DNA of 11,338 nucleotides. Origin: Anaerolineales bacterium UBA5069 (GTDB lineage Bacteria; Chloroflexota; Anaerolineae; Caldilineales; Caldilineaceae). The stretch is from NCBI GenBank assembly GCA_002415895.1, contig DIAV01000142.1, positions 6,819 to 18,156 on the forward strand, given 5' to 3'. The notes below the pieces were generated by a model, which saw only the letters and a list, made by a program, of their open reading frames with translations, was not told where the DNA came from and searched no databases. Below are positions 5,625 through 11,338 of this stretch, piece by piece (position 1 is the stretch's first letter; the number at the start of each line of letters is the position of its first letter). Position numbers and translations under genes: made by a program.

Positions 5625-6536
5625 ATGGCTAACCAGCCCACGGCTGACCGCCCCTCAGGAGACCGATCACGCGTATACCGCACCCATGCCCTTGTCCTGC
5701 GCCGCCGCGATCAGGGCGACGCCGACCGCATCCTCACCCTCTTCACCCCCGAACTGGGCAGGCTTGAGGTCATTGCCAAGGGTGTGCGCAAAACCAGCAG
5801 CCGCAAAGCCGGCCATCTGGAGCCTTTTACGCATGTCAGCTTGCTGCTGGCCCAGGCGCGCACGTGGGATATCATCACCGAAGTCGTCACCGTGGAGCCC
5901 TTCCGCCACCTGCGCGAAAACCTCGACGCCATTGGCCGCGCCGGCTACGTGGCCGAACTCGTAGACGCTTTCGCACAGAGCGACGACGAACACCGCAACG
6001 TGTGGGATTTGACAACCTTCGTCCTGCGCGAGCTCGACGCCTCGGCGGCGCGTGAGGCCGCGGCCCATGCCCGGGTGGCAGCCTCCGGCAGCCCCGAGTC
6101 AAACGCAGCCCCCAACCTCAACGCAATTGACCGCAACATGCTGCTTGTCTGGTTCATGCTCCACATGCTGAGCGTGAGCGGCTTCCAGCCCAACCTCTCC
6201 ACCTGCCTCGCCTGCGATGGTGAACTGCAGCCCGAAACCAACTTCTTCAATGCCGGCGAAGGCGGCTTCTACTGCCCGCGCTGCGCCGAGGCGGTGACAG
6301 GCGCACAGGCGCGTGCGTTTGAGAGCGTGGATGCCGACGTGCTCAAAATCATGCGCTTCGCACAATCAAAGCCGTGGGGCGAGGTGCGCAAATTCACCAT
6401 CCGCCCCCTGCTCGTGCGCAGCGCCGAGAACCTGCTGCAGCGCTACATGATGAGCGTGCTCGAGCATCACCTGCGCTCGGTGGACTTCCTGCGCCGCCTC
6501 CAGAATGACCCGCGCTTCGCTTCGCCCAACGGCTAA
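5625..6536 (+). CDS. recO: DNA repair protein RecO
   Basis: This 303-residue protein would act with RecR (and RecF) to load RecA onto SSB-coated single-stranded DNA during recombinational repair. The N-terminal OB-fold domain covers residues about 16-95, with family features THALVLRRRDQGDADRIL, ELGRLEVIAKGVRK and KAGHLEPFTHVSLLL. The C-terminal helical domain carries a four-cysteine zinc site: C194/C197 in CLAC and C217/C220 in CPRC. An Ala-rich stretch (about 138-166) looks like a lineage-specific insertion. The ATG at 5625 was chosen because family homology starts soon after it and it lies about 50 nt after the predicted transcription start. The frame is open back into the tRNA, but that part is not coding. 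The ribosome binding site is weak (AGGA, 11 nt upstream). recO and lexA in one stretch give this region a DNA-repair theme. Confidence 0.95.
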   Translation: MANQPTADRPSGDRSRVYRTHALVLRRRDQGDADRILTLFTPELGRLEVIAKGVRKTSSRKAGHLEPFTHVSLLLAQARTWDIITEVVTVEPFRHLRENLDAIGRAGYVAELVDAFAQSDDEHRNVWDLTTFVLRELDASAAREAAAHARVAASGSPESNAAPNLNAIDRNMLLVWFMLHMLSVSGFQPNLSTCLACDGELQPETNFFNAGEGGFYCPRCAEAVTGAQARAFESVDADVLKIMRFAQSKPWGEVRKFTIRPLLVRSAENLLQRYMMSVLEHHLRSVDFLRRLQNDPRFASPNG

Positions 6537-6656
6537 ACGCAGCACGTGCAGCGTTCTGGCCAACCTCGCGCCCACACGATCATGCGTCAAAGCGCGCAGC
6601 TTGTAAGCAATCACGCCGCATCACGACACGCACCCAGCCACGCACAGGAGATCAAT

Positions 6657-7067
6657 ATGGAAATTCGCGACTACCAGCGCTGGCTGGAAGCGTGGGACAA
6701 GGCGCGCACGTGGAATGAGGTGCTGCTCAGCCATACGCTGCTCCATGCCATGGAGGAACTGGGCGAAGTGAGCAAGCTCGCGCAAATGGTGGAAGGCTAC
6801 CGCACCCCCCACCCGGCCGACATGGACGCCGTGCGCGACCTGCTGGCGCTTGAATTGAGCGACCTGCAGGTTATGCTCTTCAAGGTGGCTTATCTCTGTG
6901 GGATTGACATGGAAAGTGCCATGCAGCGCGGCATGGAAAAGGCCGACGCACGCTTCCCCGATGCTGCCGCGGGCCAGGCCGAAACGGAAGCTGCGTGGGC
7001 GCGCTTCGGCGCCTACCTCGAAGCGCATGGTCTGCGTGCCCACATTGCACACGCGCGCGAATCATAG
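6657..7067 (+). CDS. MazG-like nucleotide pyrophosphohydrolase
   Basis: This 136-residue all-alpha NTP pyrophosphohydrolase-like protein carries the magnesium-binding motif of the MazG/dUTPase superfamily. It has EELGE at residues 33-37 and ELSD at 66-69, matching the EExxE...ExxD pattern. Relatives hydrolyse (d)NTPs or damaged nucleotides to the monophosphate and pyrophosphate. The exact substrate is not predictable. The ATG at 6657 is fixed by AGGAG (6646-6650) 6 nt upstream; upstream in-frame ATGs lack such a site. The gene follows recO by 120 bp and precedes lexA, so a role in nucleotide-pool sanitation alongside DNA repair is a reasonable inference. No terminator was found after it. A weak AACGC/GCGTT hairpin (6536-6555) lies between recO and this gene. 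Confidence 0.85.
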   Translation: MEIRDYQRWLEAWDKARTWNEVLLSHTLLHAMEELGEVSKLAQMVEGYRTPHPADMDAVRDLLALELSDLQVMLFKVAYLCGIDMESAMQRGMEKADARFPDAAAGQAETEAAWARFGAYLEAHGLRAHIAHARES

Positions 7068-7188
7068 CGTCTTGCCACCCCTCCACTTCATTGCCGTTAC
7101 TACGCGCATACGCGTGTTGACTATGCGACGGCGCCCCGTATTCGCCACGCAATCCCTCAAATTCCAGAACAAGCGTGCGTTTTCCCTC

Positions 7189-7217
7189 TTGACATTGAAC
7201 ATTTGTTCCGCTATACT
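7189..7217 (+). promoter_or_regulatory. lexA promoter
   Basis: A consensus -35 TTGACA (7189-7194), a 17-bp spacer and TATACT (7212-7217). The spacer contains a perfect LexA box. Transcription would start near 7224, leaving a leader of about 125 nt. Confidence 0.88.
7197..7208. promoter_or_regulatory. LexA (SOS) box 1
   Basis: GAACATTTGTTC is a perfect match to the Gram-positive SOS box core GAAC-N4-GTTC. It lies between the -35 and -10 of the lexA promoter, so LexA binding would block RNA polymerase. This is classical autoregulation. Confidence 0.88.
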
Positions 7218-7232
7218 TGGGAAAATGTTGGG

Positions 7233-7244
7233 AAACATCCGTTC
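7233..7244. promoter_or_regulatory. possible second LexA box
   Basis: AAACATCCGTTC differs from the GAAC-N4-GTTC core by one base. Its centre lies 36 bp downstream of the first box, just after the predicted transcription start. It may be a weaker LexA site. Confidence 0.45.
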
Positions 7245-7348
7245 TGTGTTGGGATATTCAGGGATACTTGGGTATTGCCGGCCTCTGCGGAGCCCCAACC
7301 GCACGGGCGCTCGCCCGCTTCCCTGGAAAGGTACACAAAGGTTCGCGC

Positions 7349-8047
7349 ATGGCTAACACGCTCTCAAGTCGCCAGCAGAACATTCTCAAGTTCATCATCT
7401 CCTTCTCGGAGCGCAACAAATTTCCGCCCTCCATTCGCGAAATTGGCGAACAAGTGGGCATTTCCTCCACGTCAGTAGTCAACTATAACCTGACAAAACT
7501 GGAGGAGATGGAATATGTAACGCGCCACCGTGAGGTGAGCCGTGGTCTCAGCCTGAACTGGCCTAAGCTGGCCGAGGTGGGTCTCGGCGCCAGCCCCAAT
7601 CTGGAGCCTGTGCAGCGCAGTACGGTCTTTGGTGGCAACCGCGTGCGCGTGCCTGTGCTGGGCCTCATTGCCGCCGGCCAGCCGATTATGGTGGAACCGC
7701 GCAGCCAGGTTGATCCCGAAAGCTGGGTAGACCTTGCCGAAGGCATCACCGGCAGCACCGACAATCTCTTTGCCCTGCGCGTCAAAGGCAATTCCATGAT
7801 CGATGCCAGCGTGCTTGACGGTGATATTGTCATTCTGCGCCACCAGGAAACCGCCGACGACGGTGACATGGTGGCAGCGTGGATTGAGGGCGACGAAGAG
7901 ACGACGCTCAAGTACTTCTTCCGCCAGGGCAAGGACATTCGCCTGCAGCCCGCCAATCCGGCGCCCGAGTACAAGCCCATCATCAAACCCGCCAACATGG
8001 TGCGCATTAACGGCAAGGTAGTCTCTGTCGTGCGCGTCTATCACTAG
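7349..8047 (+). CDS. lexA: SOS-response repressor LexA
   Basis: This 232-residue repressor and autoprotease silences SOS genes until RecA filaments trigger its self-cleavage. The N-terminal winged helix-turn-helix (residues 1-70) includes KFPPSIREIGEQVGISS, SSTSVVNYNLTKLEEMEYV and the RGLSL end. The C-terminal S24 peptidase domain has the scissile Ala109-Gly110 bond in LGLIAAGQP, the nucleophile Ser149 in GNSMIDASVLDGD, and the general base Lys188 in ETTLKYFF. The linker (about 72-98) is longer than in E. coli LexA. The ATG at 7349 follows AAAGG with 7-nt spacing. The open frame upstream overlaps the promoter and is not coding. One perfect and one near SOS box upstream indicate autoregulation. 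An intrinsic terminator follows the gene. Confidence 0.97.
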   Translation: MANTLSSRQQNILKFIISFSERNKFPPSIREIGEQVGISSTSVVNYNLTKLEEMEYVTRHREVSRGLSLNWPKLAEVGLGASPNLEPVQRSTVFGGNRVRVPVLGLIAAGQPIMVEPRSQVDPESWVDLAEGITGSTDNLFALRVKGNSMIDASVLDGDIVILRHQETADDGDMVAAWIEGDEETTLKYFFRQGKDIRLQPANPAPEYKPIIKPANMVRINGKVVSVVRVYH

Positions 8048-8073
8048 CCCATACAGCACACCCATGCAACGCA

Positions 8074-8111
8074 AAGAGCGAGCCCCCTGACGGAGGCTCG
8101 CTCTTGTTTTT
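8074..8111 (+). terminator. intrinsic terminator after lexA
   Basis: A perfect 11-bp stem, AAGAGCGAGCC (8074-8084) with GGCTCGCTCTT (8095-8105), is followed by GTTTTT. It separates lexA from the convergent acpP gene. On the minus strand the tail is poor in T, so it is probably one-directional. Confidence 0.92.
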
Positions 8112-8178
8112 ACGACGACCGCGCTACAGCTTTCGTGCCGGGCTTGCGCTATGGCGCACAGGCTCGCGCGCCGTCTGT

Positions 8179-8409
8179 CTACTCGCCGGAAAGGAAGGTA
8201 ACGGCATCACCCACAGAGAGAATCTGCTGGGCCTGCTTGTCGCTAATCTCGCCGCCAAACTCCTCTTCAAAAGCCATAATCAGCTCAACCAGATCAAGGC
8301 TGTCCGCCTCAAGGTCATCGCGAAAATTGGCCTCCATCGTGACATCGCCCGGGTCCACGCCCAGTTGGTCTACGATAATGTCGCGCACGCGTTCAAATGT
8401 CGTCGCCAT
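8179..8409 (-). CDS. acpP: acyl carrier protein
   Basis: This 76-residue acidic helical protein carries growing acyl chains in fatty acid synthesis. The DSL motif is at residues 36-38 in [19 protein letters not shown]; Ser37 is the site for the 4'-phosphopantetheine arm. Length and composition are typical of bacterial AcpP. The ATG at 8409..8407 follows GAGGAG with 5-nt spacing. The gene stands alone here rather than beside fabG/fabF. It has a consensus promoter about 170 nt upstream and a strongly structured leader. A PlsC-type acyltransferase gene lies about 1.3 kb away. A palindrome AACATGTT (8445-8452) near the start could be an operator. Confidence 0.95.
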   Translation of the reverse strand: MATTFERVRDIIVDQLGVDPGDVTMEANFRDDLEADSLDLVELIMAFEEEFGGEISDKQAQQILSVGDAVTFLSGE

Positions 8410-8570
8410 GGATTCTCCTCTGCCTGATTGTACAAACGCGATTTAACATGTTGACCCGGCCATGTGACCGGCGGTAGATGGCCCCGAAGGGCCGTGTTGC
8501 TGATCGAGTGCAGCCTGCCACACTCGATTGCCGCCCTGCCGGGACTCCCGTCACGCGCACTGCGGGCCAC
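8410..8570 (-). ncRNA. structured 5' leader RNA of acpP (candidate cis-regulatory element)
   Basis: The predicted acpP transcript begins near 8570 and has about 160 nt of leader. On the minus strand it can fold into at least three local hairpins. The first is ATCGAGTG/CACTCGAT (8528..8503, perfect 8 bp, 10-nt loop). The second is GGCCC-TTCG-GGGCC (8493..8480, a UUCG tetraloop). The third is CCGGT/GCCGG (8471..8456, 6-nt loop). None has a T tail. I do not recognise a known riboswitch class. A cis-acting RNA or a processed small RNA is possible. Confidence 0.4.
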
Positions 8571-8576
8571 TCGAGC

Positions 8577-8605
8577 ATTGTAGACGGCGCCCCGTGCGCT
8601 GTCAA
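8577..8605 (-). promoter_or_regulatory. acpP promoter
   Basis: A consensus -35 TTGACA (8605..8600) and -10 TACAAT (8582..8577) with an exact 17-bp spacer on the minus strand. This is among the strongest promoters in the window, consistent with an abundant protein. Confidence 0.85.
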
Positions 8606-8707
8606 GAGGCTGGCGCTTTTTTGCTCTTTGCCGCGCCCATGCCCTCTGCCTCATTTTGTAACACGCCACGCGCAGCGAAGTTGCGCACGCGCTGCGCGCC
8701 CCAACTT

Positions 8708-9007
8708 TCAGCTCGGCAGCGTGTCCGGCGTGGACTGATAAATGCTGCGGCTTGTCTCATAGACTGCGCGATCCTTCACACTGTCGAGCAGCAGCGCCGC
8801 GGCCGCAGTAAAGAAGATCGCCCGGATTGGGCGCGCACGGCCAAGCAATAGCGCCACCGCCAGCAGCGCCACGCTCGCAGGGAGTTTGTAGAACCAGTTT
8901 GCATAAGCTGAACGCATTTGATAATAGGCCGGTGGTGGTGTTCGCATAGAATGGCTCCACATAGGTAGCGGTGAATAGTGCAGAACTGCGAGAACGCGTC
9001 GATTCAC
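8708..9007 (-). CDS. small hypothetical membrane protein
   Basis: I do not recognise this 99-residue product. It has two hydrophobic segments (about residues 43-56 and 61-75) separated by a basic loop, GRARPIR, and a polar C-terminus, so it is probably a two-helix inner-membrane protein. The frame can start at GTG 9007..9005, which overlaps the stop of the upstream hydrolase-family gene as GTGA and has GAGG 7 nt upstream. It could instead start at ATG 8947, which has GGAG 7 nt upstream and gives 79 residues. The first 20 codons use more A/T-ending codons than the rest, which slightly favours the shorter form. Coupling to the hydrolase gene suggests a shared role, but none is known. Confidence 0.55.
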   Translation of the reverse strand: MNRRVLAVLHYSPLPMWSHSMRTPPPAYYQMRSAYANWFYKLPASVALLAVALLLGRARPIRAIFFTAAAALLLDSVKDRAVYETSRSIYQSTPDTLPS

Positions 9008-9531
9008 AAATCCGCCTCAACTGCCATATTGCTGTCGGCTACACGCGTGGCGCTGTAACGAAAGTCACAGTAGCCTGCGCCCTGCATAATTGTTTGCGTG
9101 CGCGCCAACGAGACACCTGGGTTGAAGCCTTCAATAAATGCAGCATCACGGTTACAGGAAAGCACTGCCCCCAGTTCGGGAATACCCAGCGCATTGTAAA
9201 GCTCGGCATAACGGCAGCGCGTCACGTTGAAGTTATACGTATCGCTGTCGAGCGCGATCACCTCCATATGCAACGCATCATCCTGCTTCCAGAATGCCAT
9301 CGCCTCGTCGAGGTGCTGCATGGAGCCACCGCCCACCTGCGCGGCTGTACGCTCGCCCTGTGCGCGCGCAATTTCGATGATTGCCGCACGCACGGTTTCG
9401 ATGACGGCCTCCCGCCCAAAGCGCGCGCCCAACGCGTCGATGAGCGGGGCCAGCATGCGCGCTTCCACCTCGCGCCGCGTCAGGACGCCAATCCGTGCAT
9501 TCAGTGTGTCGGGCAAATCCATAGCGGTCAT
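9004..9531 (-). CDS. L-2-amino-thiazoline-4-carboxylic acid hydrolase family protein
   Basis: This 175-residue protein matches the ATC hydrolase family (PF14196-like). Its signatures are [20 protein letters not shown] (residues 101-120), [17 protein letters not shown] (124-140) and the [16 protein letters not shown] end (144-159). The founding Pseudomonas enzyme opens the thiazoline ring of L-ATC on the way to L-cysteine. Most homologues are untested, so the substrate here is uncertain. Conserved Cys106, Cys126 and Cys155 are present. I chose ATG 9531 because GGGAG lies 7 nt upstream; the frame stays open to 9882 but that part has no family similarity. A promoter with an inverted repeat lies at 9650..9623. 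The gene's stop overlaps the start of the small membrane protein gene. Confidence 0.82.
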   Translation of the reverse strand: MTAMDLPDTLNARIGVLTRREVEARMLAPLIDALGARFGREAVIETVRAAIIEIARAQGERTAAQVGGGSMQHLDEAMAFWKQDDALHMEVIALDSDTYNFNVTRCRYAELYNALGIPELGAVLSCNRDAAFIEGFNPGVSLARTQTIMQGAGYCDFRYSATRVADSNMAVEADL

Positions 9532-9622
9532 TGCACTTCTCCCGGACCACAAAACGCATCTGCACAGGTGCTCCCATTCACGTTTATTTGCACGAATGTG
9601 GAGGTTTGCGATGCGCCCCTGT

Positions 9623-9650
9623 AGTATACTCACAGTTGGTGAGTAGACAA
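9623..9650 (-). promoter_or_regulatory. promoter with 17-bp operator-like inverted repeat
   Basis: On the minus strand TTGTCT (9650..9645), a 16-bp spacer and TATACT (9628..9623) form a promoter for the hydrolase gene. The spacer is filled by a perfect inverted repeat, ACTCAC-N5-GTGAGT (9628-9644). That is a likely repressor site of the GntR/TetR type. A TATACT also reads on the plus strand (9625-9630), but without a good -35. Confidence 0.6.
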
Positions 9651-9752
9651 GCCAAGGCCAGCTACCGCCAACGTGCAGCGCCCTTCCACAATTCACCGCT
9701 CCCATGCCCTCCACAGGGGCCGAGCACCCATCATGCATCAGAAAGCCAGTTG

Positions 9753-10559
9753 ATGAGCAGCGACACGACCGCCACATCCGCCACTGCAACTCCTGTTCAG
9801 CACCAGTTTCGGCTTGGCTCAGGCATTGTTCACCGCTCATCGCCACTGGTGCGGCGCGCAATCCTTGCGTTTGGACGATCACTGGGCTGGATCTTCTTTA
9901 GCCTGCGTGTGGAGGGAGCCACCAATCTGCCGCAAGGGCGCGAGGCAATCATCGTCATCTCCAACCACTTTGGCTGGTTTGACGCCTTCATCCTCACCCT
10001 CTATCTTCCCTTCCAGCCCGTCTTTCTCGTCGCCACCGAGTCGCAGCGCAAGTGGTACGTGCGCTTCTTCATGAATCTATTCGACGGCATTCCCATCTGG
10101 CGTGGCCAGGTGGACCGCGAGGCCTTCCGCAGCGCCCTCAAGGTGCTGGATGAAGGGCGGCCGCTGGGCGTCTTCCCCGAGGGCGGCATCAACCCCGAAC
10201 TGGCGGAACGCACGGCGCGCGGCGAGCAGATTACGGCGCAAACCGGCCCCACCTCACGCATTGGCGGTGCGTTGGCGCGCGCCAAACCGGGCACCGCACT
10301 GCTGGCGACCATGAGCCACAAGCGCGTGCTGCCGATTGCGCTGCTCGGCTCAGACAGGATTGGCAGCAACCTGCGCCACCTGCGCCGCACTGTGGTGACA
10401 ATGCGCATTGGCCCCATCTTTGGGCCGCTTGTCGTGGAGAGCGGGCTGAGCGGGACCCAGCGCCGCGCACGCATTGATGAAATGTCCGACGATATGATGC
10501 GCGAGATTGCGCGCCTCTTCCCGCCCGAACGGCGCGGCCCCTACGCCGGGCAGGTGTAG
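9753..10559 (+). CDS. 1-acyl-sn-glycerol-3-phosphate acyltransferase-like (PlsC family)
   Basis: This 268-residue acyltransferase of the PlsC/LPLAT family would transfer an acyl chain to lysophosphatidate or a related acceptor at the membrane. Motif I is NHFGWFD (H72-x4-D77), motif II lies near [12 protein letters not shown] (111-122), and motif III is FPEGG (141-145), where many relatives have FPEGT. A hydrophobic segment, about residues 36-52, precedes the domain. ATG 9753 gives a normal-length N-terminus; its ribosome binding site is weak (GAAAG, about 7 nt upstream). The frame is open to 9531, but the upstream part crosses the divergent promoter region. The gene is monocistronic, with a strong terminator after it. 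The acceptor substrate is not certain. Confidence 0.87.
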   Translation: MSSDTTATSATATPVQHQFRLGSGIVHRSSPLVRRAILAFGRSLGWIFFSLRVEGATNLPQGREAIIVISNHFGWFDAFILTLYLPFQPVFLVATESQRKWYVRFFMNLFDGIPIWRGQVDREAFRSALKVLDEGRPLGVFPEGGINPELAERTARGEQITAQTGPTSRIGGALARAKPGTALLATMSHKRVLPIALLGSDRIGSNLRHLRRTVVTMRIGPIFGPLVVESGLSGTQRRARIDEMSDDMMREIARLFPPERRGPYAGQV

Positions 10560-10594
10560 CCCGCAGACCGGCCTGCAATCACATTCCTAACATG

Positions 10595-10632
10595 AAGCGC
10601 TGCCCCATGCATGTGATGGGGCAGCGCTTTTT
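10595..10632 (+). terminator. intrinsic terminator after the plsC-like gene
   Basis: A perfect 14-bp stem, AAGCGCTGCCCCAT (10595-10608) with ATGGGGCAGCGCTT (10616-10629), and a T run ending at 10632. It lies between the convergent acyltransferase and phosphofructokinase-family genes. The minus-strand tail has no T run, so it acts on plus-strand transcripts. Confidence 0.95.
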
Positions 10633-10677
10633 GCGTCGGCGCTCGCGTCAATTGGACGCCATCGCATCCAGGTGCGT

Positions 10678-11338
10678 TCATATCCACAACACGGGCGCAG
10701 GCGGCATGGCCCCAATGAGGGGCGCAACGTACTCCACAAACGCAGCCGTCACGTCCAGCCCATCGGCGCTGATCATGGTGCGCGGCACGGTGATGGTGCG
10801 CCCAATCACATCCGCCAGCGCCACATGCCGGGTGCCCCACGCGCCATCAGTGCAGGTAAGCCCCGTCATCACATCGCTGCAGCCCGCCAGCGCCGCTTCC
10901 GCTGCGGCCGCGCCCGCCATGTGCGCGATCATTCGATCAACTTCCGCAACAGCCAGCGCCGAGGTGGCGCGCTGCAGCGTGTTGGGGCGCAGTTGCCGGC
11001 AGCGCAGCCCGAGTTCATGCTGCACAAGCGTCGCCAGGTACGCAGCCACCCCCGCGCCCATGCTCAAGATGGGCTGACCGCTGCCATCGGCGCCGCCACT
11101 GCCCAGCTTCTCGGCCAGATAGCGCCCCTGCGTGTCGCATGCGCCCTCTGCGGCGGCTATAAGGCAAATACCCTTCTCGGCCTGCACCGCGCGGATACGT
11201 TCGAGCAGAAGCGCCTCGTCAATCGGCGCTTCGGGCAGGAGAATCAGATGCGGCGGGGCGCCGGGGGTGACGCGCGCCCGCGCTGCCGACGCGCCCCGCC
11301 CCCCCCCCCGGCGGCCCCCCCATTTCATCTTTCTCTTT
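10678..11338 (-). CDS. 6-phosphofructokinase family protein, C-terminal part (5' end missing)
   Basis: About 205 C-terminal residues of a phosphofructokinase-family (PF00365) enzyme are readable. Family landmarks are PHLILLPEAP, KGICLIAAAEG, GAGVAAYLATLVQHELGL, the LRPNTLQRATSALA block and the following VDRMIAHMAGAAAAEAALAG helix. The enzyme phosphorylates fructose 6-phosphate using ATP or pyrophosphate. The residues that decide the donor lie outside the window, so I leave the donor open. The usual GRxAGW segment before the PHLILLPE strand is missing. It is replaced by Gly/Arg-rich sequence translated from poly-G runs (11299-11321), so the ATG at 11328 is not a real start. Reliable coding begins around 11290. 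Confidence 0.82.
   Translation of the reverse strand, partial: KRKMKWGGRRGGGRGASAARARVTPGAPPHLILLPEAPIDEALLLERIRAVQAEKGICLIAAAEGACDTQGRYLAEKLGSGGADGSGQPILSMGAGVAAYLATLVQHELGLRCRQLRPNTLQRATSALAVAEVDRMIAHMAGAAAAEAALAGCSDVMTGLTCTDGAWGTRHVALADVIGRTITVPRTMISADGLDVTAAFVEYVAPLIGAMPPAPVLWI
11291..11338. other. low-complexity poly-C window end, probable assembly artefact
   Basis: An 11-base C run (11299-11309), a 7-base C run (11315-11321) and a CT-rich tail (11329-11338) interrupt a conserved phosphofructokinase-type domain. This pattern is typical of poly-G read error at a contig end rather than of genomic sequence. Confidence 0.65.

Noticed and set aside
7217..7348. 44-codon N-terminal extension of LexA
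   Set aside because: It starts in the -10 element. The canonical LexA start at 7349 has a ribosome binding site and matches the family N-terminus.
8393..8605. 70-codon minus-strand open frame in the acpP leader
   Set aside because: Its first ATG codons lie in or beside the promoter elements, it overlaps the acpP start in another frame, and its product is low-complexity Arg-rich sequence.
9532..9882. Upstream extension of the ATC-hydrolase-family gene
   Set aside because: The region contains the divergent promoter and inverted repeat, and its Cys/Trp-rich translation has no family similarity.

Overview
The window looks like a GC-rich chromosomal segment from a bacterium, most likely a Chloroflexota member (Anaerolineae/Caldilineae-like). 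This is an inference. It rests on protein resemblance (LexA, RecO, 6-phosphofructokinase-type protein, LYS20-like homocitrate synthase), a LexA box of the Gram-positive GAAC-N4-GTTC type, and a tRNA without an encoded CCA end. No phage, insertion sequence or CRISPR array was seen.

Layout, left to right. (1) Positions 1-233, minus: the N-terminal end of a homocitrate synthase. It is preceded by a consensus promoter (601..573), a 22-codon leader ORF carrying a Lys-Lys-Ser-Lys-Lys run (527..459) and a strong intrinsic terminator (428..394). Together these look like a classical transcription attenuator for lysine synthesis. (2) 704-3798, minus: a nitrilase-fold protein that lacks the catalytic cysteine and has a long acidic tail; a DUF1295 membrane protein; and a MarR regulator coupled to the DUF1295 gene by a 4-nt overlap. 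(3) 3928-5226, plus: an MFS drug-efflux-type transporter divergent from marR, probably under MarR control and possibly coupled to a 7-codon upstream ORF. (4) 5305-5495: tRNA-Glu(UUC) with its own promoter and terminator. (5) 5533-8111, plus: recO, a MazG-like pyrophosphohydrolase gene and lexA. The lexA promoter carries a perfect SOS box between its -35 and -10, with a second near-match downstream; a terminator follows the gene. (6) 8179-8605, minus: acyl carrier protein with a consensus promoter and a roughly 160-nt structured leader. (7) 8708-9650, minus: a small membrane protein coupled by overlap to an L-2-amino-thiazoline-4-carboxylic acid hydrolase-family gene, whose promoter contains a 17-bp inverted repeat. 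(8) 9753-10632, plus: a PlsC-type acyltransferase with a strong terminator. (9) 10678-11338, minus: the C-terminal part of a 6-phosphofructokinase-family enzyme. It runs into poly-C-rich sequence at the window end that looks like an assembly artefact.

Most genes are housekeeping: DNA repair and the SOS response (recO, lexA), nucleotide-pool sanitation (MazG-like), lipid synthesis (acyl carrier protein, PlsC), lysine synthesis and glycolysis. The most unusual content is regulatory: the lysine-codon attenuator, the acpP leader RNA, the paired SOS boxes, and the operators in the divergent promoters.
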